NCBI GenBank assembly: GCA_027186245.1
Contig: CP114486.1
Span: 62,001 to 126,000, forward strand
Source: Coriaria nepalensis
Taxonomy: Eukaryota > Streptophyta > Magnoliopsida > Cucurbitales > Coriariaceae
Direction of reading: 5' to 3'
DNA length: 64,000 nucleotides
Shown: piece by piece, positions 1 through 10,145 of the stretch
How positions within the stretch are numbered: position 1 is the stretch's first letter
Layout: each line of letters starts with the position of its first letter
Program-made: the position numbers and the translations under genes
Notes under the pieces: generated by a model
Seen by the model: the letters and a program-made list of their open reading frames with translations, nothing else
Database searches by the model: none
What the model was told of the DNA's origin: nothing

Positions 1-496
1 GTGAAAGGATGTGTTGTACCAATACTCGGCCCATGCCAACCACTTAGCCCAAAGTCGAGGGGTATCCGACATGAAACACCGCAAGTACGTCTCCAAATAG
101 CGATTAACAACTTCAGTCTGACCATCCGTTTGGGGGTGGGTGATAGGTGGAACTCCGCTTCAACGCCGTCCCTTGTAACCGAAACAGTTCCTTCCAAAAT
201 TGGCTCAAAAAAACTTTGTCGCGATCGGACACAATGGCCTCTAGCACCCCGTGTAGGCGGACGATATCTCTCATGAAAGCCGTGGCTACGGTCAAAGCTG
301 TGTACGGGTGCCTAAGCGGCACAAAATGTGCATACTTGCTAAGACGGTCAACTACCACCAAAATGACGGTATAACCTTCCGATCTCGGTAACCCGTCAAT
401 AAAGTCCATACTCACTCCTCCCATACCTTTTGGGGCAGCGGTAGAGGTTGGAGTAATCCCGCCGGGGACATAGCCGCATACTTGTTTCGTTGGCAA
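1..496 (-). pseudogene. gypsy integrase core fragment
   Basis: The frame starting inside 496 contains MDFIDGLP, then VVVDRLSKYAHFVPL, then IVSDRDKVF, then STYHP. These are the integrase catalytic-core blocks with the first two acidic residues (D of MDFIDGLP and D of VSDRD). The third block, normally [12 protein letters not shown], is broken by a frameshift near base 130 (it reads [10 protein letters not shown] then stop). Further integrase-like sequence continues in another frame to base 1 ([17 protein letters not shown] on the minus strand). It overlaps the end of the RNase H frame, so a frame change lies here too. Confidence 0.85.
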
Positions 497-1205
497 ACTT
501 CACAACGTGCCACGAATACAATTCCGCCGCCAAGCGCTTATAAGTTTTTAATACCCCCGAGTGTCCCCCGATTGCACTACCATGGAACTCGTGTAACATT
601 CGCGGTATGTGCACCGACGATTTCGGAATCACGATGCGTCCTTGGTAATGAAGCTGCCCCCCCACAACCGTGTAGTCGGGATACCCCTCATCGCTCCGTT
701 GAACCTCCTCTCTAATCTTGCGCAAATCGGAATCCGCCGTCGCTTCCGACTCAAGGTCCGTGACATCTAATACCCGAGGAATCGATATTGCCGCTAATTG
801 GGGTCCATCTACGCGCCTGGACAGCGCATCTGCAGCCTTATTGTCCTGTCCCGGACGATATTGTATCTCAAAATCATAGCCCAACAGTTTGGACAGCCAG
901 CGTTGATGATCCTTGGCAACCATGCGCTGTTCCAACAGGTATTTCAAGCTTCTCTGATCTGTGCGGACTACAAACCTCCGTCCCAGCAGATACGGTCTCC
1001 ATTTTTGGACCGCGAACACAATAGCCATGAGCTCCCGTTCATAAACAGACTTAAGGCGGGCACGCGCTGTCAAAACCTGACTGAAATATGCTATCGGTCG
1101 CTGATTTTGCATGAGGACAGCCCCTAATCCATAGCCGGAGACATCGGTTTCCACGACGAAAGTCGCGGTGAAGTCCGTTAATGCGAGAACCGGAACACTA
1201 GCCAT
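396..1205 (-). pseudogene. gypsy RNase H and integrase zinc-binding region
   Basis: The 269-residue frame opens with VVETDVSGYGLGAVLMQ, the RNase H first catalytic block. It continues with YERELMAIVFAVQKW and VRTDQRSLKYLLEQ, which are standard for plant gypsy RNase H, then the linker YRPGQDNKAADALSR. After that comes an HH-CC type integrase zinc region (HEFHGSAIGGHSG). The frame then leaves homology near residue 235, where a frameshift gives a spurious tail. Between this frame and the RT frame a deleted T in the GAGGCTTCGAAG stretch near 1225 and another shift near 1285 separate pieces that should be continuous. Confidence 0.9.
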
Positions 1206-1298
1206 TGCTCGCTTTAATTCTTCGAAGCCTCAGTTGCCAATTCGCCCCAACGGAAATTATCTTTTTTGAGTTGATCCGTTAATGGCCATGCTATCGTG

Positions 1299-2882
1299 CT
1301 ACCCCTTGACGAATTTCCGGTAATATCCAGTCAAACCTAAAAATCCCCTCAACTCCTTGAGTGTCCTCGGTGTCGGCCAATCTAACATTTCCGCAACCTT
1401 GGCTCGATCCGCCGAAACCCCCTCACCCGAAACAATGTGACCCAAATACTCAACACTAGTTTGCCCGAAAGTACACTTCTTCGCATTCGCATATAATTGT
1501 TGACCCCGTAATTCCGTCAACACGGCCGCCAAATGGTCCAAATGCTCCTTGGTAGAACGGCTATAGATCAAGATGTCGTCAAAGAAGACGAGCACAAACT
1601 TCCTCAAGTATGGCTGAAATACCTTGTTCATGAGTGACTGAAACGTTGCCGGGGCGTTGGTGAGGCCAAAAGGCATCACGAGGAACTCATAATGTCCCGC
1701 GTGAGTTCGAAAAGCGGTCTTGGCCGCATCTTCCCGCCGCATTCGAATTTGGTGATACCCCGATTTCAAATCTAATTTGGAGAACACGCTAGCTCCGTGT
1801 AACTCATCCAACAGTTCATCAATGACCGGAATAGGAAATTTATCCAGTACAGTCCCCTTGTTCAAGGCTCGGTAATCCACACAAAACCGCCAACTTCCGT
1901 CTTTCTTCTTAACCAACAAAACCGGGCTTTTGAATGGGCTCATACTGGGTTGTATAATGCCGGCTTCTAACATTTCGTGCACCAATCTCTCGATCTCATC
2001 CTTCTGCGCCTGCGGGTAACGATAAGGCCGCACACTAATTGGTGAAACCCCCTCTTTCAACACTATAGCATGCTCGTGATCCCTTTTGGGGGGCAGCCCT
2101 TCGGGCATCCTGAAAACATCGCCAAATCTGTCCACAACCTCCTGCAGAGCCTTTTCAACCTCGCTGCCCACCTTCGGATCCCCACCAATCTGCGGATTCA
2201 CCTCGATAAGGAACCCTTGTCCTTCGCTCTCAATGGTCTGCAGTATCGTTTTCAAGGCTACTAAAGTCTTACACAGACTCGGATCCCCTTCTAGCCTCAC
2301 GGTCTTCCCCCTGCTCCGAAACTTCATTTTTAATAGCTTCCAGGTTACTGTCATTTCGCCCATTGAACTCAACCATTTCATTCCCAGAATCACATCCGAA
2401 CTGCCCAGGTCTAAAGGCAAGAAGTCGTCAATGACTTCCAACCCTTGCATCACTAATCGTAGGTTCTTGCAGGTTCCCGCACTCTTTACCATAGTACCCG
2501 TGCCCAGAGTTATTCCGTGGCTGCCCATATCCGTCAGTTCGAGGCCCAAGTTCAGAATCACTCGGTTGGAGATGAAATTGTGGGTGGCCCCACTATCAAT
2601 AAGAACCACTACGCTTTGCCCCCCAATTTCCCCTTTTAGCTTCATGGTGTGGTAGGGAGTAAATCCGACCACCGAGTTAAGCGACACTTCCGCCAAGTCT
2701 AGGTGGTGATGCACTGAATCCTCCTCCCTCTCCTCGTCCGTTTCTACCTCATCATCATCCTCATCATCGACCATTAACACCTGGAGCCTCCTCTCCTTAC
2801 AACGGTGCCCGGGCGTGAATTTCTCGTCGCAACGAAAACACAACCCCTTGGCTCTTTTAGTCGCCAACTCGGTTTCCGTCAA
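1299..2882 (-). pseudogene. gypsy zinc knuckle, protease and reverse transcriptase
   Basis: This is the longest surviving frame of the element, about 527 residues. It begins with a zinc knuckle ([14 protein letters not shown]). A retroviral-type aspartic protease follows with the active site [11 protein letters not shown]. Reverse transcriptase then shows [17 protein letters not shown], the [14 protein letters not shown] block, [13 protein letters not shown] and the catalytic [10 protein letters not shown]. It ends at the thumb ([17 protein letters not shown]). The first codon reported is not a true start. The frame continues upstream of 2882 and meets the gag frame at about 2938, where a one-base shift separates them. 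Confidence 0.92.
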
Positions 2883-2937
2883 CCTCTTGAAACTTCCCTC
2901 CGGGCAGTTTCCGGCTCTCCTCTCTCCCGAAGCCTCC

Positions 2938-4056
2938 TTACCAAATAACGGTTTGAGTCCGGGCGTTATAGTTCCCGGAATATCCTTTTGTAACCATATT
3001 GCTAGTGCTGTTTTTTACTGCTTTTTTGGCATTTTTCTTCTCCTCCACTTGTAATGCCAAGTCTATGTATTCCCCCAATCCTTGTGGCCGAAGCAATCTC
3101 AATGCTGCCCAAATTTCCGGCTTCAACCCCTTTAGAAAATTCCCCTCTAAGACCTCTGGCGAGACACCCGTTAATGGGCCCGAAAGCAACTCAAATTTCT
3201 CCCGATATTCCAAAATTGTCCCCTCTTGACGAAGGGCCAAAAACTGCTCGTACAAGTCCCCATCTTGCGAGGTCCGAAACCTCACCCTTACCCGTTGCTT
3301 GAATTCAGCCCACGACCCAATGGGTTGGCGATGCTCGCACCATTGGAACCATGACAACGCCGGTCCCTCCAAACAGAGGCCCACTGCCTGTAACTTTTCC
3401 TCCTCGGACAGCCTGTTAACCGCGAAGTATCTTTCCACCCTATATACCCATGCGGTTGCATTCTCGCCTTCAAAGATTGGCATTTTCAGCTTGCGAATCT
3501 GCGGGTCAGCCCACATTCTGCCCTCCCCCGCTGTGTACTGCCCTTGCCCCGCCCAAGGGGGTTCCGCCGGAACCCTAAAATCTGCCCTTGGCGTCCTTAC
3601 CCCGCCGCTAGCGGCGGTTCCACCCCTAGACCAATCAGCGAATTCTGTCCAGTTTTCCCTTGGTCGGAATTGACCCCTTTCGGCCGGCCCCCACTATGGC
3701 GCCGCCGCCTTCAACCCGCTACTCGGGTCACCCACAAAGGCGCCTCTAACCTGACCTTCCACACCCGCGCCCCCCATGGCACAGCCTGCCCTCGATTCTC
3801 CCCCTGCAGCCTGCTCGCCTCCTGCGCGACAGCCATGGCTGCCTTCTCCCTCGATTTTCCCTACTACCCGACCGCCTGTAGGTTGATCGGGGTTCGGCAA
3901 TGACCGAACTTGCATCTCGGTCAGTTTCATCAACATAGCTTCCAGCGACGAAAACTGTTGTTGCACGGTCGAGAAGTGTTCTTCGATCGTTGTCTTAATC
4001 GCCGATACTTCGCTCTCCAATTTCTCCTCAAGTGCCTCTACCTTCTTCGCAGCCAT
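2938..4056 (-). pseudogene. gypsy gag region (two frames)
   Basis: An N-terminal piece starts at 4056 (MAAKKVEALEEKLESEV), a coiled-coil-like leader with a glutamine-rich stretch, and degenerates into glycine-rich sequence near 3694. A second frame, 3516-2938, has the capsid-like gag domain: KLKMPIFEGENATAWVYRVE, then VGLCLEGPALSWFQW and FLALRQEGTILEYREKFE. This is the plant retrotransposon gag family. The two pieces are in different frames, and the second ends in a stop one base out of phase with the pol frame. No other function is suggested. Confidence 0.85.
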
Positions 4057-4068
4057 TGTCGATCGAGT

Positions 4069-4080
4069 GCTCTGATACCA
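4069..4080 (-). other. tRNA-Met primer binding site of gypsy element
   Basis: On the minus strand this reads TGGTATCAGAGC, the usual plant primer site complementary to the 3' end of initiator methionine tRNA. It lies three bases (AAT) after the end of the LTR and just before the gag start at 4056, which is the canonical spacing and fixes the element's orientation. Confidence 0.95.
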
Positions 4081-4083
4081 ATT

Positions 4084-4381
4084 TGATAGGACCCGGTCTA
4101 GATAATTACGAATAGGACTAAACTTTATTCTTCAATAACTGAAACAATCAAAAGAACATAGATTGGTTTACGATTCGAGAGGTAGACCGTCTCTCCCTAA
4201 GAGTTCCTACTCTCCAAAATTCTCAATGCCCTAACCCTAATCAAGAACTGCTACTTAACCTAGTAATCACTAATTACTAAAATAGCCCTCACTAATAATA
4301 ATAATAACTATAACATAATAATAACAATTATATTAGGTTCTATTCCGCCTAACATAAGTCTTAATAATCGATGGTCTAACA
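4084..4381 (-). repeat. 5' LTR of the gypsy element
   Basis: About 298 bp bounded by TG (minus strand TGTTAGACC at 4381) and CA (minus strand CCTATCA at 4084). It lies directly upstream of the primer site. The start could be two bases further right, since ...CTAACACA offers two possible TG starts. The partner LTR is outside the window, so LTR divergence and insertion age cannot be judged. Confidence 0.8.
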
Positions 4382-4534
4382 CAATACCAATATTATCTCG
4401 GGCAAATTAAGAAAACAAAAAATGGATATGTACCAGATTCATTTGGTAAACCACCCTATGGACAAATTTTAAAATAATCTTCCTCCCACTGTCATAAACC
4501 CCGATGTTTATGGATTTTCTTTCTTGACCTTCAG

Positions 4535-6322
4535 GTCCCACATGAGCTTTCACTGCATTTGGATGATTTTGTCCGTATCAAAACTGGATTACAGGTAACT
4601 ATCCCATCAGTGGATAATCCTTCAAGGCTCCTCACAAAAAGGGCCCCTAAAATCACGTACATTTAGCAATTGTTATTGGGGTGCATTTTTTTTCTGATTA
4701 ATTTTATCTTGATTTAGGCAATCATACGTGCCGGATTCTTCAAAGAAGGCTTATGTTCTGTCCAAGATGAGAGTGCAGGTTATTTCATGCTAACTTCTAT
4801 TTGTGTTCTTGTTTCTCCCTGGAGTATGATTTTCCAAACCAATGTACTCCTGATAGACATACTCTTCCTTCATGTATACATACAGCCCCAAATATGTTTT
4901 GAACAATAATTGTATTTCATTAGGTCCAGCGACACAACCCTTATATATCTGTTGACTCAGATATTGCATTACCTTCTCATTTGCAGGTTTGGTAGTTTCC
5001 TTAGTTAATCCTCAGCCTGGCGAGAGCATTATTGATTGTTGTGCTGCTCCTGGAGGGAAAACTCTTTACATGGCCTCCCGTTTAAGTGGCCAAGGTATTT
5101 CTGCCTCTGTTAAAATCATTTAACCAGCTCAAGTGGTTTCTTCCGTAAGGACTCGATTGTCATAGACAATCAAACATGTTTAGTAGTTCTTTTCTCTCTC
5201 TCTCTCTCTTAGTTTTTATTTTTCTTTCTTCTTTGTTGCGTTATACATCATGTGTGGTCTTATTTTTTCTTTTTGTTCTTCTGCACAGAATCCAAAGTTA
5301 AAACGACTTGTCTGGGGATAACTTTTTTTCCCCCTTAATCCTGAGAAAACTTGCTTTAATCCTGAGAAAACTTGCTTTTATCCTAAGAAAACTTGCTTCA
5401 AATGATTATGACGGTGTTCTTATGGTCTTACTCAAGCAATTTGTAACCATCAGGCAAAGTATCCGCAATTGATATTAATAAAGGTCGATTGAGAATACTC
5501 AAAGAGACTGCCAAGTTGCACCAAGTAGATGGTGTCATAACCACTGTCCATAGCGATATCCGTATTTTTTCTGTAAGTCACTACTTGCATAGAGAGGTAG
5601 AATTTTCTGCTGAAACATGTAATGCAGATGTGTTATTGTTCCTTTCTAGGAAAAAAATCCGGTCAAGCATGATAAAGTTTTGCTGGATGCTCCATGTTCA
5701 GGATTGGGTGTTCTCTCCAAGGTGACTGCATAAGAGTCGCATTACACATTACGAATCGTGTTGTGGGATATTTGTCTTCCTAATGTATAGTATTATGTTT
5801 CTCCTGGGAATTTTGAAGAGAGCAGACTTGCGATGGAATAGGAAATTAGAGGACATGGAGGAGCTCAAGAATCTACAGGATGAGCTACTTGATGCAGCTT
5901 CTGTGTAAGATTCATATCTTACTAATAAAAAGGGAAAAGGGGAACTCTTTAATAAGCTAAATCCTTACTTTTTATTACCTTTGTGGATTTTGTGCATTTA
6001 TAGATTGGTGAAGGGTGGTGGAATTTTAGTGTATAGTACGTGCTCCATAGACCCTGAAGAGAACGAGCAGAGGGTGGCTGCTTTTCTTTTGAGGCATCCG
6101 GTGACCACTGTCATCCTTGAAATCACTTTCCTTGCAGCAAACTGTTGTATAGTTGGAATCTCAATTCCTTATGTTTCATGGTTTCAGGAGTTTCACATAG
6201 ATCCTGCTGACGGATACGTTCCGCATGATTTTGCAACTGAAGATGGTTACTATTTCTCACATCCAACAAGGCATTCTCTGGATGGTGCCTTTGGGGCTCG
6301 GCTGGTTCGCGACCACAACTGA
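4535..6322 (+). CDS. RsmB/NOL1-Nop2-Sun family rRNA cytosine-C5 methyltransferase, 3' eight exons
   Basis: Exons at 4535-4594, 4718-4778, 4987-5094, 5454-5572, 5650-5721, 5819-5904, 6004-6100 and 6188-6322 join in one open frame of 245 codons with GT-AG introns. SAM motif I is [12 protein letters not shown]. Motif IV is [12 protein letters not shown], with the PCS cysteine that releases product. Motif VI is [13 protein letters not shown], with the catalytic TC cysteine. Together these mark an RNA m5C methyltransferase, and the end ([10 protein letters not shown]) is typical of plant Sun/RsmB homologues that also carry an N-terminal NusB domain. That N-terminal half and the start are absent. 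Upstream of the first exon lies intron sequence and then the gypsy LTR at 4381. The missing exons may lie beyond the element, left of the window, or be lost. The visible part has no lesion. The likely substrate is organellar 16S-type rRNA, by family inference. Confidence 0.85.
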
Positions 6323-7116
6323 AAACAAGTCTAAGATGCTAATCCAGAGAGCAGGAACATCATTGCTGTCATGTTGCTGGATGCATGAAGCTAACTCATA
6401 ATTTCATAGATGTAAACTCTAAACACCCATGTCATCATTTGGTTTGAAACGACAGTGTCGCTAGCTATGGCATTGTCCAAAAGTTGAAGCGACATATAGC
6501 TCCCTCCTTATCACTACTTTCCAAGTCTTTTTCTTTTTCTTATATGCATCGACAGTCCCAAGGCATTATTTCCTATTTTACTCCTAGTCCTACTCCTACT
6601 CCAACATGGGCAGGTACCGGATCACAGTGTGGTGCATGTGTGCCATACTTTGACTTGCGCCATACTCTGAACGTCTAAATGGTCGTCGAGAAAGTACAGA
6701 CCTCCTGATGATGAATTAATACAGGCCCTTATAACGTGTGACAAGCGTCGCGTAGCCTCTTCTCTCTTCACTCTCGATTGGGTCCACCGCACCTGAGAGG
6801 CTGAGAATGAAATATATTAGCCGATCACCAACCCCTATTCTAAAATTAGGAAACACATTTATGAGTTTGCTTAGCCTCAATTAGTAAGTGTGTCGTTTCA
6901 GATTAATTTGGGTCGCCTTCCATTGCTCTGCCAAATTGTCAATGCAAATACATTTGCGTTTGCGGAGTTATATTTGGAAACATTAGTAAATATGACAGCG
7001 AATGAATCTCTCCATGGCCAAGGCACTCATGAAAGGCTTTGATGAAGTGAAGTAGCTTGATGATCACGAAAGAAATAAATACATATAGGTTAGATACAAT
7101 CAGAATCAATCCATAT
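6323..7116. other. Intergenic, 3' flank of methyltransferase gene
   Basis: No supported gene. The first part is presumably the 3' UTR of the methyltransferase gene. Short open frames here have no recognisable motifs. The stretch ends at the TG of the next LTR. Confidence 0.6.
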
Positions 7117-7768
7117 TGTTGGGCCAAGATTCTAGCTACTCTCAATCTAAGAGAGTCATATAAGTGGTTGACCTGCGCCGCACGGTATGCCTCAAACTAA
7201 ATGTCTTCGATCTGTGAGAGTGATACAAGGTTGCTGAAGCTGAGGAGCCGAGGCTGATGTCCTTAGTAGACATCTATCTATGTGGTTGAGTAGATTGGAC
7301 CATGACACAGTTGAGGTTGAGGCTGACCAAGATATCCTCAGTATAAGGCAGAACACGTAGAGCACGACTGAAGAAGAATGAGACAAGCATGAGGTCCTTT
7401 TCTAGTGCCTTAGTGAGAGAGCATATCTTTGTCATGGTAGAAAAAAGGGTGGCACTGCCACCAATCAAGGAGCAGAGAACAATAAGAGCACTAAGTAATA
7501 GGAAGACGACATGTGTAAATGTATTTAAAGTTTCATCAATCATAAGTATATAAGCAAAAAGTTGCTGGAATAATGGGGTAATCTATCTTTGACACAAAAA
7601 ACTCTCTCTACAAAATACTTTTGGGTCTCCTAACTGACTTGATCGTAGGAGGGGGATCGGCCAGCCATAATCTCATCCACTCCTTGTTTAGTGTGTGTAG
7701 GCGAGCTGATCTTGGAGCATATTGTCAACTGTGATACCCATCAACTTGGACGGATTTTCACATTAACA
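7117..7768 (+). repeat. 5' LTR of gypsy element A
   Basis: About 652 bp, starting TGTTGGGCCAAGATTC and ending ...CATTAACA directly before the primer site. The start matches the element B LTR start (TGTTAGGCCCCGATGC on the minus strand). Internal and 3' blocks near 7500-7530 and 7620-7660 also match B. The two LTRs are strongly diverged, which suggests age. Confidence 0.72.
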
Positions 7769-7790
7769 GTTTGGCACCGACCATAGGGAC
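7769..7790 (+). other. Primer binding site of gypsy element A
   Basis: GTTTGGCACCGACCATAGGG resembles the TGGCGCC-type primer site common in plant Ty3/gypsy Tat elements, with substitutions. The equivalent site in element B is at 19111-19132 on the minus strand, and a third related site occurs near 43610. Confidence 0.6.
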
Positions 7791-7850
7791 GTAGTCTTCA
7801 TATTCGAAAGTTATAATGGATCAGTGACCTGGGCTGGTGCTAGTTAAAAA

Positions 7851-8636
7851 ATGGATAACTTTGAAGTTGAGCAAACAAGGGAGAATGATGAAAACCCTCA
7901 AGGTGGAGATAGGGGCAAGGGAAGAGGAGCCCTTCCCCCGTTACTTGATAGAAGAATAACTCTCTCCTTTACCCGAGGACGAGTCACACCACCCCAAACC
8001 CCGGTTGCTGGAAACAATGGTGAGGATGTCCTATAGGGCATAGAAAAAATGGGAAAATGCTTGGTTGAAAGGGTAGGTCAAGTAGTAGATCATTCCATTG
8101 ATGTAAGGATGGCTGAGATTAGGGCTGAAATGAGGTGTGAGGCTGAGGCAAGATATGAATTGAGGGACGAGCATCCCCCTATAAGAGTTCATCATGGTTC
8201 AGTTGGAAGAATGAGTTCACACCCCGAGGAGGATGATGCCACATTTTATCTGAATGTGAAAATGGATTGGGAAGAGAATGAGGTAGAGGACTCTGTTGAT
8301 CCTACTTGGGGTCCTAGGCCACTTCAGGTAGTAAAGAGACCAATGCTTCTCAAAGCCTGTATTGAAGTGCATACTAACCAAACCTAAGTTATTGAAGGGT
8401 TAGTCAAGAAGGTAAGGGAGTAAGAAGCAACTATGAAAAGGACTGATCAATATATGATTGAGCCTAAAAGTCCATTTACTAAAAGGATGTTGAGCGCAAA
8501 GTTACAAAAAAAGTTTAGGCCCCCAACCATAACCTTGTATAATGGGACAAGGGATCCCCGCGACCATGTGGTGGCCTATAAAAGAACCATGAGAATGAAC
8601 TTCTTGGGAGATGATCACTTGAGACTTAATCACTAA
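7851..8636 (+). pseudogene. gag of gypsy element A, broken
   Basis: One reading frame with stops at about 8034 and 8385 covers an N-terminal charged region, then VERVGQVVDHSIDVRMAEIR, which is also found in element B gag (VERSIDARIIEIR type). The capsid start follows: SPFTKRMLSAKLQKKFRPP, then YNGTRDPRDHVVAYKRTMRM, the signature of plant Tat/Athila-type gag. Homology ends abruptly at 8636, where a WCRAF-type block should follow, indicating a deletion breakpoint. It is non-coding now. Confidence 0.75.
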
Positions 8637-8699
8637 ATGTGATCAATAAGCAACAGTCGATGTAGACCATTTGATCGAGTCTGAGGGTTGAAGGGGGGC

Positions 8700-9990
8700 T
8701 TTCTTGTGAAGATTTGAACTTGCTTGATTATGAGGAGAAGAGTGAGATGCCGATGTTTAATAATCTTTTGGAGAAGGAGGGGTTCCATCAACATTTACCA
8801 CATGATTCTCATTTGGGGCTGAAGTGCCAGTTTTTGTTTTCTTGGTGTTAAAGGCATGATCACTGGACTTGATAAAGCATTTCTTTAAACCTTTGGCTAG
8901 CTTTAGCTCCTCTCACCACCTTTTCTATTTTTGGTAGTCACGCTCTGCCTTAGCTTCCAGTTCATCTTTAGTAGGTCTCTCTGAAAAAGAAGAAATGTAC
9001 ACAAGGTGATCAGCATAAAAAAAAACTATTAAAAAAAAATAACCGAGTACCCATGTATGTGTTAAGGCATTATACCATCCTCAAGGAATTTGAGATCTTC
9101 ATTAGGAATGATATTAAGAGGATCTACTTCTAAAGGGAGATCACCACAAATCAACCCATATCTTGTTAAACGTTCAATCGTCAAAACTAATTTATAGTGC
9201 CTATATGATTTAGGTATGCTCATTATAGACTCTTATATAGGCTCGTCTTCTTCATAAATTCTTATGTTGAACCTAAGAGTGCACAACTCCTAGTATTCTA
9301 AACAGACTGAGTATCTTAAGCGAGGGCATTGCCAACTTCTTTTTCCAATTCTTGTTGGCTTGAGGAAGTCCGAAGATAGGTTTGCGTTTATCCATAAAGG
9401 CGTAGTACTAGCCATATGAGCCTTGGCTCAGTCCTATAAGGGAGAGGAAGAACAAAACTGAAGGTTCCTTCCTAGCTTCCTCCTAATAAAGCCTAAATAA
9501 GCCAAGTATAGTCCTCCAGGCAGTGGGTATAAGTTGACCTGGAGGAGCTTCCAAGAGTATAGCAAGGTGTGTATAAGGTGATGAAGTGGAACCCTAAATC
9601 CATACATAAGGTAAACATATCCATATCCATATATACAACAGTTATAGTCGAATCCTCTACTCCAACAGATGGCATCATTTCCCATTCTTCAGGAACTATG
9701 ACATCAATCATCTTAGGAATATCATACTCTGTTAGTACAGTGAAGCGGTCATATTTCTATGAACTTCGATACCGCACCCTTGTAATGCTTCGAGGACCAA
9801 GGCCGACCCAGCCTCTCATTTTTTCTCTTTGGCCTAGAATAGACTTTAACCGTCTGACTAGTTGGATCAGACGAACTTGATGTTTAAAAAGGAAGTTGGT
9901 CAGCCTTAGCTCAGATTTCCTAGGTCAGTAGGGATTCATGCAGTCCAAGCCTAGTCCTAGGGTCTAGGATGACCTAAAGTCCTGATGAAG
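8700..9990 (-). pseudogene. Accessory ORF of gypsy element A, antisense to its gag
   Basis: The minus strand carries a broken frame that includes TEYDIPKMIDVIVPEEWEM near 9740-9660, then VYMDMDMF, then RKPIFGLPQANKNWKKK near 9370. Further 3' it reads KDELEAKAERDYQ and ELKLAKGLKKCFIKSSDHAF near 8960-8860. The first part matches, block for block, a plus-strand frame at 10600-11150 (TEYNIPFDINIHVPEEHEP, VVYMDIF). Such a protein lying antisense between pol and the 3' LTR is known in some Tat-lineage elements (Grande gene 23 is an example). No function is established, and this copy has many stops. Confidence 0.6.
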
Positions 9991-10145
9991 ACTCCAGATT
10001 AAGGTGATCAAATTTTTGCTAAGTGTTAGGAAAAACCCTTCCATGCTTTTAAATCCTCATCAATCTAGAGCTCTCCCTTTTCCCCATTTTTTGCGAGATC
10101 TGACACTTCTCACCGCCGCTCTAACCATTGTGCACTATCGTCTAC

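Larger units (their letters stand above)
1..4381 (-). mobile_element. Ty3/gypsy LTR retrotransposon, decayed, cut by window edge
   Basis: Reading leftward on the minus strand the parts come in the usual order: LTR, tRNA-Met primer site, gag, zinc knuckle, protease, reverse transcriptase, RNase H, integrase. The order RT-RNase H-integrase is that of Ty3/gypsy. The coding frame is broken in several places, including near 3520-3690, 2938, 1299-1205, 496 and 130, so the copy is not functional. The distal integrase and the other LTR lie beyond base 1, so full length and target-site duplication cannot be seen. It is inserted within the RsmB-like methyltransferase gene to its right, in sequence that is now intronic. 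Confidence 0.93.
7117..8636 (+). mobile_element. Tat-like Ty3/gypsy element A, 5' part (LTR, primer site, gag)
   Basis: An LTR at 7117-7768 is followed by a primer site and a gag frame on the plus strand. No protease, RT or integrase follows. The sequence passes from gag, broken at about 8636, to an accessory ORF on the opposite strand (8700-9990). Gag and LTR are clearly related to those of the minus-strand element B (10000-19886), so A and B are one family in opposite orientation. Loss of pol by deletion is inferred. Confidence 0.75.
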
